Assembly: GCA_041687255.1 (NCBI GenBank)
Contig: JAWLCL010000017.1
Coordinates: 46,950 to 110,949, forward strand
Direction: 5' to 3'
Length of the DNA: 64,000 nt
Source: Mariniphaga sp041687255
Lineage (GTDB): Bacteria; Bacteroidota; Bacteroidia; Bacteroidales; Prolixibacteraceae
The position numbers and the translations under genes are program-made. How positions within the stretch are numbered: the first letter of the stretch is position 1; every line of letters begins with the position of its first letter. This document shows positions 1 to 8,648 of this stretch, piece after piece. Below the pieces are notes generated by a model. That model made no database searches. It had not been told where the DNA came from and saw only the letters and a program-made list of their open reading frames with translations.

Positions 1-191
1 TCCAGGCGCGACCGGTTTGCTTTCCTGTATGATCCCTTGAAAACGTATGGGATGTTCAGCTTGTTGGTTTCCTTTATTACTTTCTCTGCAATCTCCAGTG
101 CCATTTTTTCACCTTCGATAATGCAGGGGCCGGCCATTAAGAAAAAGTTTTTGGAATCGGTATATTTTAATTTTTCAATCCGTGGTATCAT
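1..191 (-). CDS. kdsA: 3-deoxy-8-phosphooctulonate synthase, N-terminal part (runs off left edge)
   Basis: Reading the minus strand from the ATG at 191-189 gives a protein beginning MIPRIEKLKY, followed by FFLMAGPCIIEGEKMA and then FKGSYRKANRSR. The AGPC-(I/V)-IE and FKGSYRKANRS motifs are characteristic of KdsA. This enzyme condenses phosphoenolpyruvate with arabinose 5-phosphate to make Kdo 8-phosphate for the lipopolysaccharide core, in the cytoplasm. Only about 63 codons lie in the window and the gene is open at the left edge. It is divergent from the rhamnosidase gene. The overlapping plus-strand ORF at 37-279 is a shadow of this gene. Confidence 0.9.
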   Translation of the reverse strand, partial: MIPRIEKLKYTDSKNFFLMAGPCIIEGEKMALEIAEKVIKETNKLNIPYVFKGSYRKANRSRL

Positions 192-377
192 TCGAATAAA
201 GTTTAATAACAATCAAAAATACAAATATCCGGCAATTGGAAAGTGGAAGAACTCTTATTTCTATTCATTGATTAGGTAATAATGATACAGTAGCTCATGA
301 AAACATAGAAATAAAGAACAGCTTTTTTTGAATGCCCTGCAATTTTATTAGTTTTAGGGTACGTAATTCAGATTAAA

Positions 378-3119
378 ATGAAACAAATATCACTCCTGTT
401 TGCTGCGATTCTGTTTTTCCATGTAATTGCAGCAGCGAATATAAAACCTACTCGGTTAAACTGTGAATACCTCACCAATCCGATTGTAGTTGATGTTGCA
501 AATCCTCGATTGGGATGGATAAATATTGCAGAAAAAGGTGAACGGGGGCAGGAACAAACTGCCTGGCAAATCAGGGTAGCAGGCACAAAAGAGCAACTTT
601 CCAATCCCGATTTATGGGACAGTGGAAAAACAAAAGGTAGTGAGGCAACCCGTGTGCAATACAATGGGAAAACCTTACAGTCGCGGCAGGATTGCTGGTG
701 GCAGGTAAGGGTTTGGGACAAGGATAATGTTGCTTCGGAATGGAGCGAACCCGCATTCTGGCACATGGGAATTCTGGAGCCCGATGAATGGAAGGCGCAA
801 TGGATTGGTGCTCCCTGGCAGGGAGAGGAAGCCCTTCCCAAGCCTTCTAATCCGGGTGTGCCGCTCCCTGAGCAGCTGCCACCTCCGGCACCCATGTTCA
901 GAAAAGAATTCAATGTAAACAAGAAAATCGACAAGGCAGTGGTTTATGTAACCGGCCTGGGGTATTTTGAATTGTGGATGAATGGCGTAAAGGTAGGTGA
1001 TGATGTGCTGGTTCCGAATCAAACCAACTACGGCAAGCGCCCCAACCTGATGGAACAGAATATTCCGCTGCCCGACGATTTCAGGAATTACAAGGTCATG
1101 TACCTGGCATATGATGTGAAGGACATGCTGACAAATGGGCAAAATGTTATGGGCAGCATGGTGGGCAACGGCTTTTACAATCCGGCAAAATATTGGGCAG
1201 AGGGGTATGGTACTCCCCGCTTCATTGCACAAATGCATATTACCTACACCGATGGATCAGAAGAAACAATTGTAACCGATAAAAGCTGGAAAGCCTCCAA
1301 AAGTCCTATACTTATGGACATGGTCTATTACGGTGAACATTATGATGCACGAAAAGAGCAACAGGGATGGTGCACTAAAGGATTTGATGATTCAGCCTGG
1401 GAAGGAGTGGCTTTAAGAAAAGCGCCTGAAGGAAAAATGGTGGCACACACCGCTCATCCCGATAAAGTGGTTGAACGGTTGAAACCTGTAAGAATAGAGA
1501 AGAAATACGACGGAACCTGGTACATCGATTTTGGTGTGGAAGTATCGGGATGGGTCAGATTATCCGGTGTTGAAGGACCAGAAGGTCATAAAATCGAAAT
1601 CAAATACCTGAGTAACGAGTATTCAGGCGACAATTCATATGTATTTAGCGGCAAGGGAAAGGAAAACTATGCGGCACGCTTTAACTGGTTTATCTTCCGT
1701 GAGGTTGAAATAAAGAACTGGCCCGGAGTGCTGAATCCGGAGCAGGTTATTGCTGAAGTGGTAAATACTTACGTGGAAGAATCGGCAACTTTCGAAACTT
1801 CAAATCCTCTTTTTAACGAGGTAAACAAAATATGGAAACGCAGTCAGACCGATAACATGCACGGAGGCATTGCCAGCGACTGTCCGCACCGTGAGCGTTC
1901 AGCCTATACGGGCGACGGGCAGGTAGCATGTGTTACGGTTCTGCATAATTTCGATGCCCGTAATTTTTATCAGAAATGGATCCACGACATCATTGATGCC
2001 CAGATAGTGGAAACCGGTTATGTACCCAACGGGGCTCCATGGCAACCGGGTTGCGGAGGCGGTGTTGCCTGGGGAGCCGCAATAAACATCATGCCATGGG
2101 AGTATTACCTTCATTACGGTTCAAAAGATATTCTTGAAGATGCTTATCCGGCAATGAAAGAGTACATCCGCTATATGCAAACCTGGGTCGATGATGACGG
2201 CATCATGCATCAGCAACGTACAGGGCGGGATGGTAAAGTCCTTAGATGGTTCAATCTGGGGGATTGGGTGGCTCCCGGTAACCTCCCGCCTGATGATCTG
2301 GTTCATACTTTCTATTTCTGGAGGTGTGCCGAATTAACTTCATACTCGGCAGCGGCACTGGGTAAGGAAAAAGAAGCAAAGAATTATGCTGAGCTGGCAG
2401 AATCAACTAAGCAGGCATTTCATAAACATTTTTACAACAAAGAAAAAGGAACCTACGGCGATGCAGGGGCCAATGTCTTTGCCCTGAAAATGGGAGTGCC
2501 TGAAGATCAATATGCAAGAGTGGTTAAGGCTCTTGAGGAAAATATGAGAGCCAACAACGGACATCTTGATACCGGTATTTTTGGCACCCAGTTTCTCTTT
2601 GAGGTACTTTCGGAGAATGGTTTGCACCATCTGGCATACGAAGCCATGAATAAAAAGGAAGAACCGGGTTACGGTCGCTGGCTCGTACTGGGAGCAACCA
2701 CTACCTGGGAGAACTGGGATACCGGCGGTTCGCATAACCACCCTATGTTTGGCGGCGGACTGGTATGGTATTACCGTAAGCTGGCGGGGATGAATACCGA
2801 CCCTGATAATCCCGGTTACCGGCACATCATCTTCAGACCGCAGCCTGTTGATGATGTATCTTTTGCTAAGTATTACAACAATACGGCATACGGCAATGCG
2901 GGCATCCATTGGAAAAAAGCCAGTAATTCATTCTCAATGGATGTAAGTGTTCCGGTCGGTTGCAGCGCTACAGTATATTTGCCCGCAGTTGAAAACCAGC
3001 AAGTAACAGAAAGCGGAGGTGAAATTGAAGGTTCTGAATTCGTGAAATCTGCCGGCTATGAAAATGGATACCATATTTTTAAGATAAGCAGCGGCGATTA
3101 TTCATTTAAGGTCCAATAA
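378..3119 (+). CDS. Secreted alpha-L-rhamnosidase, glycoside hydrolase family 78
   Basis: This 913-residue protein has a signal peptide (residues 1 to about 20, ending AAA). Two N-terminal beta domains precede an (alpha/alpha)6 catalytic barrel and a C-terminal beta-sandwich. Around residues 499-515 it has DCPHRER followed by TGD, the GH78 signature that carries the acidic catalytic residue. Near residue 776 it has TTTWENWD followed by SHNHPMFGG, the second conserved acidic site. The family hydrolyses terminal alpha-L-rhamnose from plant or bacterial polysaccharides and glycosides, here in the periplasm or outside the cell. The gene appears monocistronic. A decayed copy of its 3' end is found at 4139-4437. 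The exact rhamnoside substrate cannot be read from the sequence. Confidence 0.92.
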   Translation: MKQISLLFAAILFFHVIAAANIKPTRLNCEYLTNPIVVDVANPRLGWINIAEKGERGQEQTAWQIRVAGTKEQLSNPDLWDSGKTKGSEATRVQYNGKTLQSRQDCWWQVRVWDKDNVASEWSEPAFWHMGILEPDEWKAQWIGAPWQGEEALPKPSNPGVPLPEQLPPPAPMFRKEFNVNKKIDKAVVYVTGLGYFELWMNGVKVGDDVLVPNQTNYGKRPNLMEQNIPLPDDFRNYKVMYLAYDVKDMLTNGQNVMGSMVGNGFYNPAKYWAEGYGTPRFIAQMHITYTDGSEETIVTDKSWKASKSPILMDMVYYGEHYDARKEQQGWCTKGFDDSAWEGVALRKAPEGKMVAHTAHPDKVVERLKPVRIEKKYDGTWYIDFGVEVSGWVRLSGVEGPEGHKIEIKYLSNEYSGDNSYVFSGKGKENYAARFNWFIFREVEIKNWPGVLNPEQVIAEVVNTYVEESATFETSNPLFNEVNKIWKRSQTDNMHGGIASDCPHRERSAYTGDGQVACVTVLHNFDARNFYQKWIHDIIDAQIVETGYVPNGAPWQPGCGGGVAWGAAINIMPWEYYLHYGSKDILEDAYPAMKEYIRYMQTWVDDDGIMHQQRTGRDGKVLRWFNLGDWVAPGNLPPDDLVHTFYFWRCAELTSYSAAALGKEKEAKNYAELAESTKQAFHKHFYNKEKGTYGDAGANVFALKMGVPEDQYARVVKALEENMRANNGHLDTGIFGTQFLFEVLSENGLHHLAYEAMNKKEEPGYGRWLVLGATTTWENWDTGGSHNHPMFGGGLVWYYRKLAGMNTDPDNPGYRHIIFRPQPVDDVSFAKYYNNTAYGNAGIHWKKASNSFSMDVSVPVGCSATVYLPAVENQQVTESGGEIEGSEFVKSAGYENGYHIFKISSGDYSFKVQ

Positions 3120-3171
3120 ACAGTTTTTGATATTTGGATGTCTCTGTTGGGAGTTACTTTTCACGTCGTAT

Positions 3172-3270
3172 AACTAGTTTATTAGTTATATAACAGTCTC
3201 TTTTTAAATAGTATTGATGTTATAATATAAAAATAACTACTCATTTAGTTGGAAAACTAAATAAGTAGTT
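3172..3270. promoter_or_regulatory. Putative BlaI operator cluster upstream of the first TonB gene
   Basis: Three exact matches to AACTA-N6-TAGTT lie here, at 3172-3187, 3235-3250 and 3255-3270. The last two sit 20 bp apart start to start, separated by GGAA, and together form an inverted repeat with 16-bp arms and one mismatch. A near-consensus -7 box (TATTATTG, 3272-3279) follows at once, so a bound protein would cover the promoter. The same layout with the same spacing recurs before the second TonB gene. Assignment to the BlaI-type regulator at 5137 is inferred from proximity. Confidence 0.7.
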
Positions 3271-3376
3271 GTATTATTGTTATGGATATTCATAGCAAGA
3301 ATATTAAAGCTGTTATTTCAACCTCTTAAAAAAGAGAGGTGTGATATTTAAAAAGAACCAATAAAAAACTAGCACA

Positions 3377-4063
3377 ATGGAAACTAAAAAATCACCAAAA
3401 GCTGATCTGGAAAATAAAAGAAACACGTTTCTTTTGCTGGGACTGGTAGTTGCCCTTGGAGTGACTCTTGTTGCTTTTGAATTCAAAACTTCACCTAAAA
3501 AGACTGAGTCGCTGGGGCAAGTACAAATCCAGGATATTGAAGAGGAAATTATACCGGTTACCCGTGAACAGGAAGTTAAACCACCACCGCCGCCACCGCC
3601 ACAGGTTGTTGAGGTATTGAATATTGTAAACGATGAAGTGGAAATTGAAGATGAACTTGAGATTGAAAATACCGAAGTTACTGACGATATGATAATCGAC
3701 GTAGCTCCGGTGATTCAAACCACGGAAGAGGTGGAAGAAGATGATGCACATGTTTTCATGATCGTAGAAGAGATGCCTGAATTTCCCGGTGGTGACCGTG
3801 CTCTGATGCAGTTTATTTCCAAATCCATCAAGTACCCTGTAATCGCACAGGAGAACGGAATCCAGGGCAGGGTGCACGTTAATTTTGTGGTGAATGCCGA
3901 TGGCAGTGTTTCCGATCCTCGTGTTACAAGGCCTGTTGACCCTTCGCTCGATAAGGAAGCACTGCGGGTGATTGGCTTGCTCCCAAAATGGAAACCGGGA
4001 AAGCAAATGGGAAAACCTGTACGAGTGTCGTATAACGTTCCGATCTATTTTCAGTTACAATAG
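3377..4063 (+). CDS. TonB family energy-transducer protein
   Basis: This 228-residue protein has a short basic N-terminus and one membrane span at about residues 17-36. A proline run (PPPPPPPQVVEV, about residues 69-80) and an acidic linker follow, then a C-terminal TonB domain (about 130-228) opening with EEMPEFPGGDRALMQF and ending in PIYFQLQ. This is the classic TonB layout: inner-membrane anchor, periplasm-spanning linker, receptor-contacting C-terminus. It is followed by a second, shorter TonB-domain gene and a BlaI/M56 pair whose membrane protein carries the same domain. It lies behind the putative BlaI operators, so it may be induced with them. Its partner receptor is unknown. Confidence 0.88.
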   Translation: METKKSPKADLENKRNTFLLLGLVVALGVTLVAFEFKTSPKKTESLGQVQIQDIEEEIIPVTREQEVKPPPPPPPQVVEVLNIVNDEVEIEDELEIENTEVTDDMIIDVAPVIQTTEEVEEDDAHVFMIVEEMPEFPGGDRALMQFISKSIKYPVIAQENGIQGRVHVNFVVNADGSVSDPRVTRPVDPSLDKEALRVIGLLPKWKPGKQMGKPVRVSYNVPIYFQLQ

Positions 4064-4138
4064 TATTAAAATAAAAGAAAAGCAGTCAACATAAATAATC
4101 GTCCTTTAGTAAATTCATTTATCTAAGGGCGATGACCT

Positions 4139-4437
4139 TAAAGGGTTCTACCGTAAGCTGCCAGGAATAAATGCTGACGCTCCCGGTCCCGCATACCGGC
4201 ACATAATTTTAAAGCATTGCCTGTTTATGTAGTATGTTTTGCAAACAGTATATTAATACAACAGGTGCCGTTGCAGGCATTCATTTGAAAAAGGAAAATG
4301 ATTCTTTTACAATGAAGATAAGCGTTCCGGATGATTGTCGCTCCACAGTTTTGGTGCATGCAGGTGAAAACCGGTAAAAAGCTGAACAAAGAATTGAAAT
4401 CGATAGCTCTGATTTTATTGTTTTTAACGTCATAGTT
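4139..4437 (+). pseudogene. Decayed fragment of a second GH78 rhamnosidase C-terminus
   Basis: Translation gives FYRKLPGINADAPGPAYRH, then after a frame change PVYVVCFANSILIQQ, then after another TGAVAGIHLKKENDSFT and KISVPDDCRSTVLVHAGENR before a stop. These align in order with YYRKLAGMNTDPDNPGYRH, PVDDVSFAKYYNNTA and NAGIHWKKASNSFSMDVSV in the C-terminus of the intact rhamnosidase at 378-3119. The alignment continues past the stop (EIDSSDF against EIEGSEF). With the matching promoter downstream, this is the leftover of a tandem duplication of a unit made of the rhamnosidase 3' end, promoter and TonB gene. Confidence 0.8.
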
Positions 4438-4447
4438 TTAATCATAC

Positions 4448-4555
4448 AACTAAATATTTAGTTTTACAATAAGCATAAAATCAGACAAATAGTAGTAGGG
4501 TATTAAAAATAACTATTGATTTAGTTGGTAAACTAATATGTTAGTTGTATATTTG
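4448..4555 (+). promoter_or_regulatory. Putative BlaI operator cluster and promoter for the second TonB gene
   Basis: AACTA-N6-TAGTT occurs at 4448-4463 (here a perfect 16-bp palindrome), 4511-4526 and 4531-4546. A consensus -7 box TATATTTG lies at 4548-4555. The offsets between the three sites (63 and 20 bp) are identical to those upstream of the first TonB gene. The two promoters are therefore duplicates that have kept the dyads while other bases diverged. Confidence 0.72.
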
Positions 4556-4603
4556 TGTCGGATATCCATAGTAAACAGAAGTTGAATTAAAAAAAATTAA
4601 AAA

Positions 4604-5023
4604 ATGAAAACTATAAAGTGGTTATTTCCGATAGTGATATTAGGTTTAATGTTACACTTGCCAGCAGTGGGGCAGGAAAACAATGATGAGCAGGTATACA
4701 CTGAAGTGGACCAAATGCCTGAATACCCAGGTGGTATAGAAAAGCTAATGGCATTTTTTACAGAAAACATTTCGTATCCTGAAGAAGCCAAAAAAGAAGG
4801 AATCCAGGGTAAAGTGTTCGTTTCTTTCACAGTTGACAAGAAAGGTGAAGTAGTGGATGCAGAAATTGCAAGGGGAGTACATTCAGCTCTTGATGCAGAG
4901 GCATTGCGTGTTGTTGAATTAATGTCAGAATGGACTCCGGGAAAGAAAGACGGGCAAGCAGTCAATGTACGGTATACTATGCCTGTAAATTTTAAACTTG
5001 ATTCTGAGAAGAAAGAAAAATAA
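4604..5023 (+). CDS. Small periplasmic TonB C-terminal domain protein
   Basis: This 139-residue protein has a signal peptide (about residues 1-22, ending PAVGQE) followed almost directly by a TonB C-terminal domain. That domain has DQMPEYPGGIEKLMAF at the start and PVNFKLD at the end. Unlike the gene at 3377 it has no long proline-rich linker, so it may be soluble in the periplasm rather than an energy transducer. It is probably a shortened duplicate within the same regulon. The stop is followed by a hairpin that contains another operator-like dyad, then by the BlaI-type gene. Its role is unknown; competition for or modulation of TonB receptors is one possibility. Confidence 0.82.
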   Translation: MKTIKWLFPIVILGLMLHLPAVGQENNDEQVYTEVDQMPEYPGGIEKLMAFFTENISYPEEAKKEGIQGKVFVSFTVDKKGEVVDAEIARGVHSALDAEALRVVELMSEWTPGKKDGQAVNVRYTMPVNFKLDSEKKEK

Positions 5024-5030
5024 ACTAAGA

Positions 5031-5075
5031 AAATCGTTCTGTAACTAATTCGATAGTTACAGGCACGATTTTTGT
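5031..5075 (+). terminator. Hairpin terminator that also contains an AACTA-N6-TAGTT dyad
   Basis: The stem has a perfect inner part, CTGTAACTA / TAGTTACAG at 5039-5047 and 5054-5062. It is extended by AATCGT / ACGATT and followed by a T-run. The inner part includes AACTA-ATTCGA-TAGTT (5043-5058), an exact copy of the motif found in the two upstream promoters. The site sits after the small TonB gene and about 80 bp before the BlaI-type gene, so it could act both as terminator and as an operator for autoregulation. Confidence 0.65.
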
Positions 5076-5136
5076 TGTTAAAAAGCTTATAGTCAAATTT
5101 ATTTAACGGATAAAATTCCAATATCAGGCAAAAAAA

Positions 5137-5526
5137 ATGAAAGAATTAACGAAAGCGGAAGAGCAGGTGATGCAGATTCTTTGGAAGCTGGAGAAAGCAT
5201 TTGTGAAAGATATGATTGATGAAATGCCGGAGCCAAAGCCTGCTTACAACACCGTTTCCACCATCGTGCGTATACTTGAGAAAAAAGGATTTGTGGATCA
5301 TAATGCCTATGGCAAAACTCATGAATATTTTCCTTTGGTCTCGAGAGAAGAGTACACCCGCTCGTATATGCGGAATTTTATGCGCAACTATTTTAGCGGT
5401 TCATTTAAGGAAATGGTATCGTTTTTTGCCAAAGACGACAATATGAGCCTAAACGACCTGGATGAACTCATCCAGGATGTAAAACGGGATTTGGAAGACG
5501 AAAATGAAGGCGACAACAAAGTATAA
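5137..5526 (+). CDS. BlaI/MecI/CopY family transcriptional repressor
   Basis: This 129-residue protein begins MKELTKAEEQVMQILWKLEKAFVKD and continues with PAYNTVSTIVRILEKKGFVDH. That is the winged-helix of the BlaI/MecI family (recognition helix around residues 38-50), followed by a short helical dimerisation tail. In the classical system the repressor is cleaved when the partner M56 membrane protease is activated. Its gene is 19 bp upstream of such a protease. It probably controls the TonB-domain genes on either side through the AACTA-N6-TAGTT dyads. No beta-lactamase gene is next to it, so the inducing signal is likely something else. Confidence 0.9.
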   Translation: MKELTKAEEQVMQILWKLEKAFVKDMIDEMPEPKPAYNTVSTIVRILEKKGFVDHNAYGKTHEYFPLVSREEYTRSYMRNFMRNYFSGSFKEMVSFFAKDDNMSLNDLDELIQDVKRDLEDENEGDNKV

Positions 5527-5545
5527 CTGAGAAATTACCTGTCAG

Positions 5546-6955
5546 ATGAACGGAACAGTGAATTTTCTTTTAGAATCGGGCATTAGCCTTTCCTTGTTGG
5601 CTACAGTTTATGTAGTGTTTCTGAGAAAGGAGACTTTCTTTAAACTCAACCGCCTGTTTTTACTGGGGTCACTTCTTTTTTCTGTAATCCTCCCTTTTAT
5701 TAAGTTCAGAATATATGATCCCCGCCCGGTAATGCTTTCTGAAATCACTGTTACTCCTTACCGCAATGTTATGGAGGCGGTAACCATTTATGGGCAGGAT
5801 TTATCAATATCGGTTGAACAGGCTGTACTTTCCACTACAATACTTATCTGGTTGTATTTTGCCGGACTTGCATTTTTTCTGGGAAGGTACATTTTTCGGG
5901 TTACTCAGGTGATGCTTATTATCCGTAAAAATCCCGTCCGGAAATTCAATGCCGTTAGGCTTGTAATACTGGAGAAGGAATGCAGTCCGTTTTCATTTTT
6001 AAACTATGTATTTATAAGCCGGCCCCTGCAGAATACAGAAGGCTACGACAGGATGATGGCCCATGAGATGGAACATATTAAGCAGGGGCATTCGTTCGAT
6101 GTTTTGATACTGGAATTGCTTACGGCATTCCAGTGGTTTAACCCTTTTCTCTGGATGCTTCGCCGTGCCGTGCGTGAGAATCATGAGTTCCTTGCCGACA
6201 AGGCAGTATTGGATTCAGGTGTGAACAGGGGGTATTACAAAAAACTGTTGTTAAACCAATTTGCCGGAGGGCAACTGGTTATTGCCAACAACTTCAATTA
6301 TTCATTAATAAAAAATCGAATAAAAATGATGTCAAAAATAAAATCTTCAAAAACGTCTGCAGTAAAAATTATAATGGGATTAATTACTGCTGCTGCACTG
6401 ATTATTGTCTTTGCCTGCGAGCAGAAAGAAGTAGAAGAAATGAAACCCGATGTTCAGGAGCAGGCAATGAGTCTTACTTTACTGGATGATTCAAAGATAA
6501 AAGTTGAAGGAAACAGTGCCGATTTGGAACGAATAATTGAAATGATGTCGGGAAGCAGGGAGTTTGATGTAGAAACTTCCGGCGAGGGTAATCTGTTGCT
6601 TATCAAAAAGGATTTGCCTAATATGCTTGATAAAGATGAAGATATCTTCTTTATTGTGGAAACCATGCCTGAATTCCCGGGAGGGGAACCGGCCCTGCGG
6701 CAATATGTAGCCAATAACATCAAATATCCCGAAAGCGCTCAAGAGAATGGCGTGCAGGGAAGGGTATATGTCAGCTTTGTTGTTGACAAGGAAGGAAATG
6801 TTGCCAATGCAAAAATTGTTCGCGGTGTTGATCCTTCGCTTGACCAGGAAGCTTTGAGGGTTATTAACAGCTTACCGGCATGGGAACCCGGAAAGCAGAG
6901 AGGCGAGCCGGTAAATGTCAGTTATACGGTTCCAATAAACTTTGCATTGCAATAG
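5546..6955 (+). CDS. BlaR1-like M56 membrane metallopeptidase with C-terminal TonB domain
   Basis: This 469-residue protein has several membrane spans in the first 130 residues. It has HEMEH at residues 173-177 with the downstream ENHEFLADKAVL that supplies a further zinc ligand, and a last span at about 275-293 ending near Cys. A periplasmic part follows, ending in a TonB C-terminal domain (about 375-469; ETMPEFPGGEPALRQY to VPINFALQ). M56 proteins sense a signal outside the membrane and cut the BlaI-type repressor. Here the usual penicillin-binding sensor is replaced by a TonB domain similar to those encoded just upstream. The protein may therefore sense the state of TonB receptors or of the cell envelope (inference). 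Confidence 0.88.
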   Translation: MNGTVNFLLESGISLSLLATVYVVFLRKETFFKLNRLFLLGSLLFSVILPFIKFRIYDPRPVMLSEITVTPYRNVMEAVTIYGQDLSISVEQAVLSTTILIWLYFAGLAFFLGRYIFRVTQVMLIIRKNPVRKFNAVRLVILEKECSPFSFLNYVFISRPLQNTEGYDRMMAHEMEHIKQGHSFDVLILELLTAFQWFNPFLWMLRRAVRENHEFLADKAVLDSGVNRGYYKKLLLNQFAGGQLVIANNFNYSLIKNRIKMMSKIKSSKTSAVKIIMGLITAAALIIVFACEQKEVEEMKPDVQEQAMSLTLLDDSKIKVEGNSADLERIIEMMSGSREFDVETSGEGNLLLIKKDLPNMLDKDEDIFFIVETMPEFPGGEPALRQYVANNIKYPESAQENGVQGRVYVSFVVDKEGNVANAKIVRGVDPSLDQEALRVINSLPAWEPGKQRGEPVNVSYTVPINFALQ

Positions 6956-7134
6956 CAGTGTTTGTTTTTGACCTCCATTTGTTTAGCAACAGTTATAAGA
7001 CATCTGTTAAATCAGGCAAACAAAAGCACTTCCTTTTCTGGTGATAATAATCTTTAACGGTTGCCTGAGATCAGGTTTATTGCAGATTTTTAACATTTCT
7101 TTTATATCTTTATGAGCATAAAATCATTATACCA

Positions 7135-8388
7135 ATGAAAAAATTACATCTAATCCTTACCATACTGCTTTTTATTGCAAGTCCCGGAATTGGTTTTTCG
7201 CAGGAAAAGATAGATCTGTTAATCCTTAACCGCAATTATGAAGAAGCATTGCAATTATTGAACAAACGCATTCAAAAAGATCCCGGGGCCGCACTGTTCC
7301 TGAAAAAAGGATTGGTGCTGAGTACGCTTCAGATGTACCAGGAAGCCATCAGTGCCTATACTGCCGGACTGGAACTTGAACCTGATAATAAGGAAATACC
7401 TGCTGAACTGGCCGATGCATATGCTGCACTGGGCAATCATCCGGAAGCAAATCTTTATTATAAAATAGCTGCTGAACTTGAGCCTGAAGATCTTTCAATG
7501 GCTGCAAAATTGGGAAAAAACTACATTCAGCTGGATGATTTTAAAAAGGCGTACGATGTCTTTTCTACAATTTACCGGGAGGATTCTACTAACGTATATT
7601 GGAACAAACAATATGCTTTTAGTGCGTACCGGACGCATAGAACTAAGCAGGCAGTTGAATTGTACGAGAAGGTAATACAAATGAATCCGGGTGATTATTC
7701 CTCTTACCACAACCTTATAAAGCTGTACCAGCTGATGGAGAAGTTCAGTGATAAACTGCGTATAGTTGACCTTGGACTGAAACAGTTTCCTAATGACCAG
7801 GGGTTTTTCAACGTGCAGGCTTCCCATTATTTTTACCAGAAAAGGTATGAAGAAGCACGCGGGGTCTATGAGAAGTACTTTGTTGCCGGGGGCGATTCCA
7901 CTTTCAAAACACTGCAGGAGTATGGCATAAGTTTATATTTCACGAAAGATGAGCAAAAAGCAATCTCTATTCTTGATATATGTGCCAATCAAATCGTAAA
8001 CGATCCCTATGTGTTGTTTTACCTGGCCCTGAGCTATAAAAAGCTGGCAGAGTATGAAGTGGCCGAGGCTTACATGAATGCAGCCATTGAATCGGCCACA
8101 CCTCACTACCTGCCCGATATGTATCATCACCTGGGACAAATCTACGGGCAACAGCGGATGTTTGAAGAATCAATTGCCGCCCTGAAAAAAGCCAATGAAA
8201 TGGACCCGACAAATTACGAGGTGCTGTTTGAAATTGCCACCACTTATGAGGAATTTAATTCAAATAAAACCATTGCTCTGAATTATTATAACATTTATTT
8301 GAAGGAAGCCGGTGAGGCGGCAAAAAATGCCAATTACGCCCTCGAACGGATGACAAGAATAAAAGAAGATTTATTCTTTGAAGAGTAA
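7135..8388 (+). CDS. Secreted tetratricopeptide-repeat protein
   Basis: This 417-residue protein has a signal peptide (about residues 1-22, ending FSQE) and then helical repeats throughout. Typical TPR units such as YQEAISAYTAGLELEPDNKEIP, HPEANLYYKIAAELEPED and FEESIAALKKANEMDPTNYEV recur about every 34 residues. It is likely a periplasmic scaffold for protein-protein contacts. There is no catalytic motif, and the partner cannot be named. It is a single gene, convergent with the DUF5916 gene. Confidence 0.85.
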   Translation: MKKLHLILTILLFIASPGIGFSQEKIDLLILNRNYEEALQLLNKRIQKDPGAALFLKKGLVLSTLQMYQEAISAYTAGLELEPDNKEIPAELADAYAALGNHPEANLYYKIAAELEPEDLSMAAKLGKNYIQLDDFKKAYDVFSTIYREDSTNVYWNKQYAFSAYRTHRTKQAVELYEKVIQMNPGDYSSYHNLIKLYQLMEKFSDKLRIVDLGLKQFPNDQGFFNVQASHYFYQKRYEEARGVYEKYFVAGGDSTFKTLQEYGISLYFTKDEQKAISILDICANQIVNDPYVLFYLALSYKKLAEYEVAEAYMNAAIESATPHYLPDMYHHLGQIYGQQRMFEESIAALKKANEMDPTNYEVLFEIATTYEEFNSNKTIALNYYNIYLKEAGEAAKNANYALERMTRIKEDLFFEE

Positions 8389-8648
8389 AAATTTGGGTAC
8401 AGACGCCGATGATGATAAAACAAATGTTCCCGGAATTAATCAAATCGTTTTATTAACACGATATACAGGCTTTTTTTGAAGGCTGTTTCATTAGTATTGT
8501 TTCAAATAATCACCAGTGAATTTCCATTGTGATGTAGAAAACATCAGTTTACAGGCATCACATTTCTTTAACATAAAGAACAGGGCCTGAATATACCGGC
8601 AAGCCCAATAAATTTTCCGAAATTATAACTCAATTGTTTTAACCGTTT

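Noticed and set aside
5137..6955. Beta-lactam resistance operon
   Set aside because: BlaI and M56 proteins are present, but there is no adjacent beta-lactamase and the sensor end is a TonB domain. The serine hydrolases at 34579 and 50140 are distant and look like esterases or peptidases.
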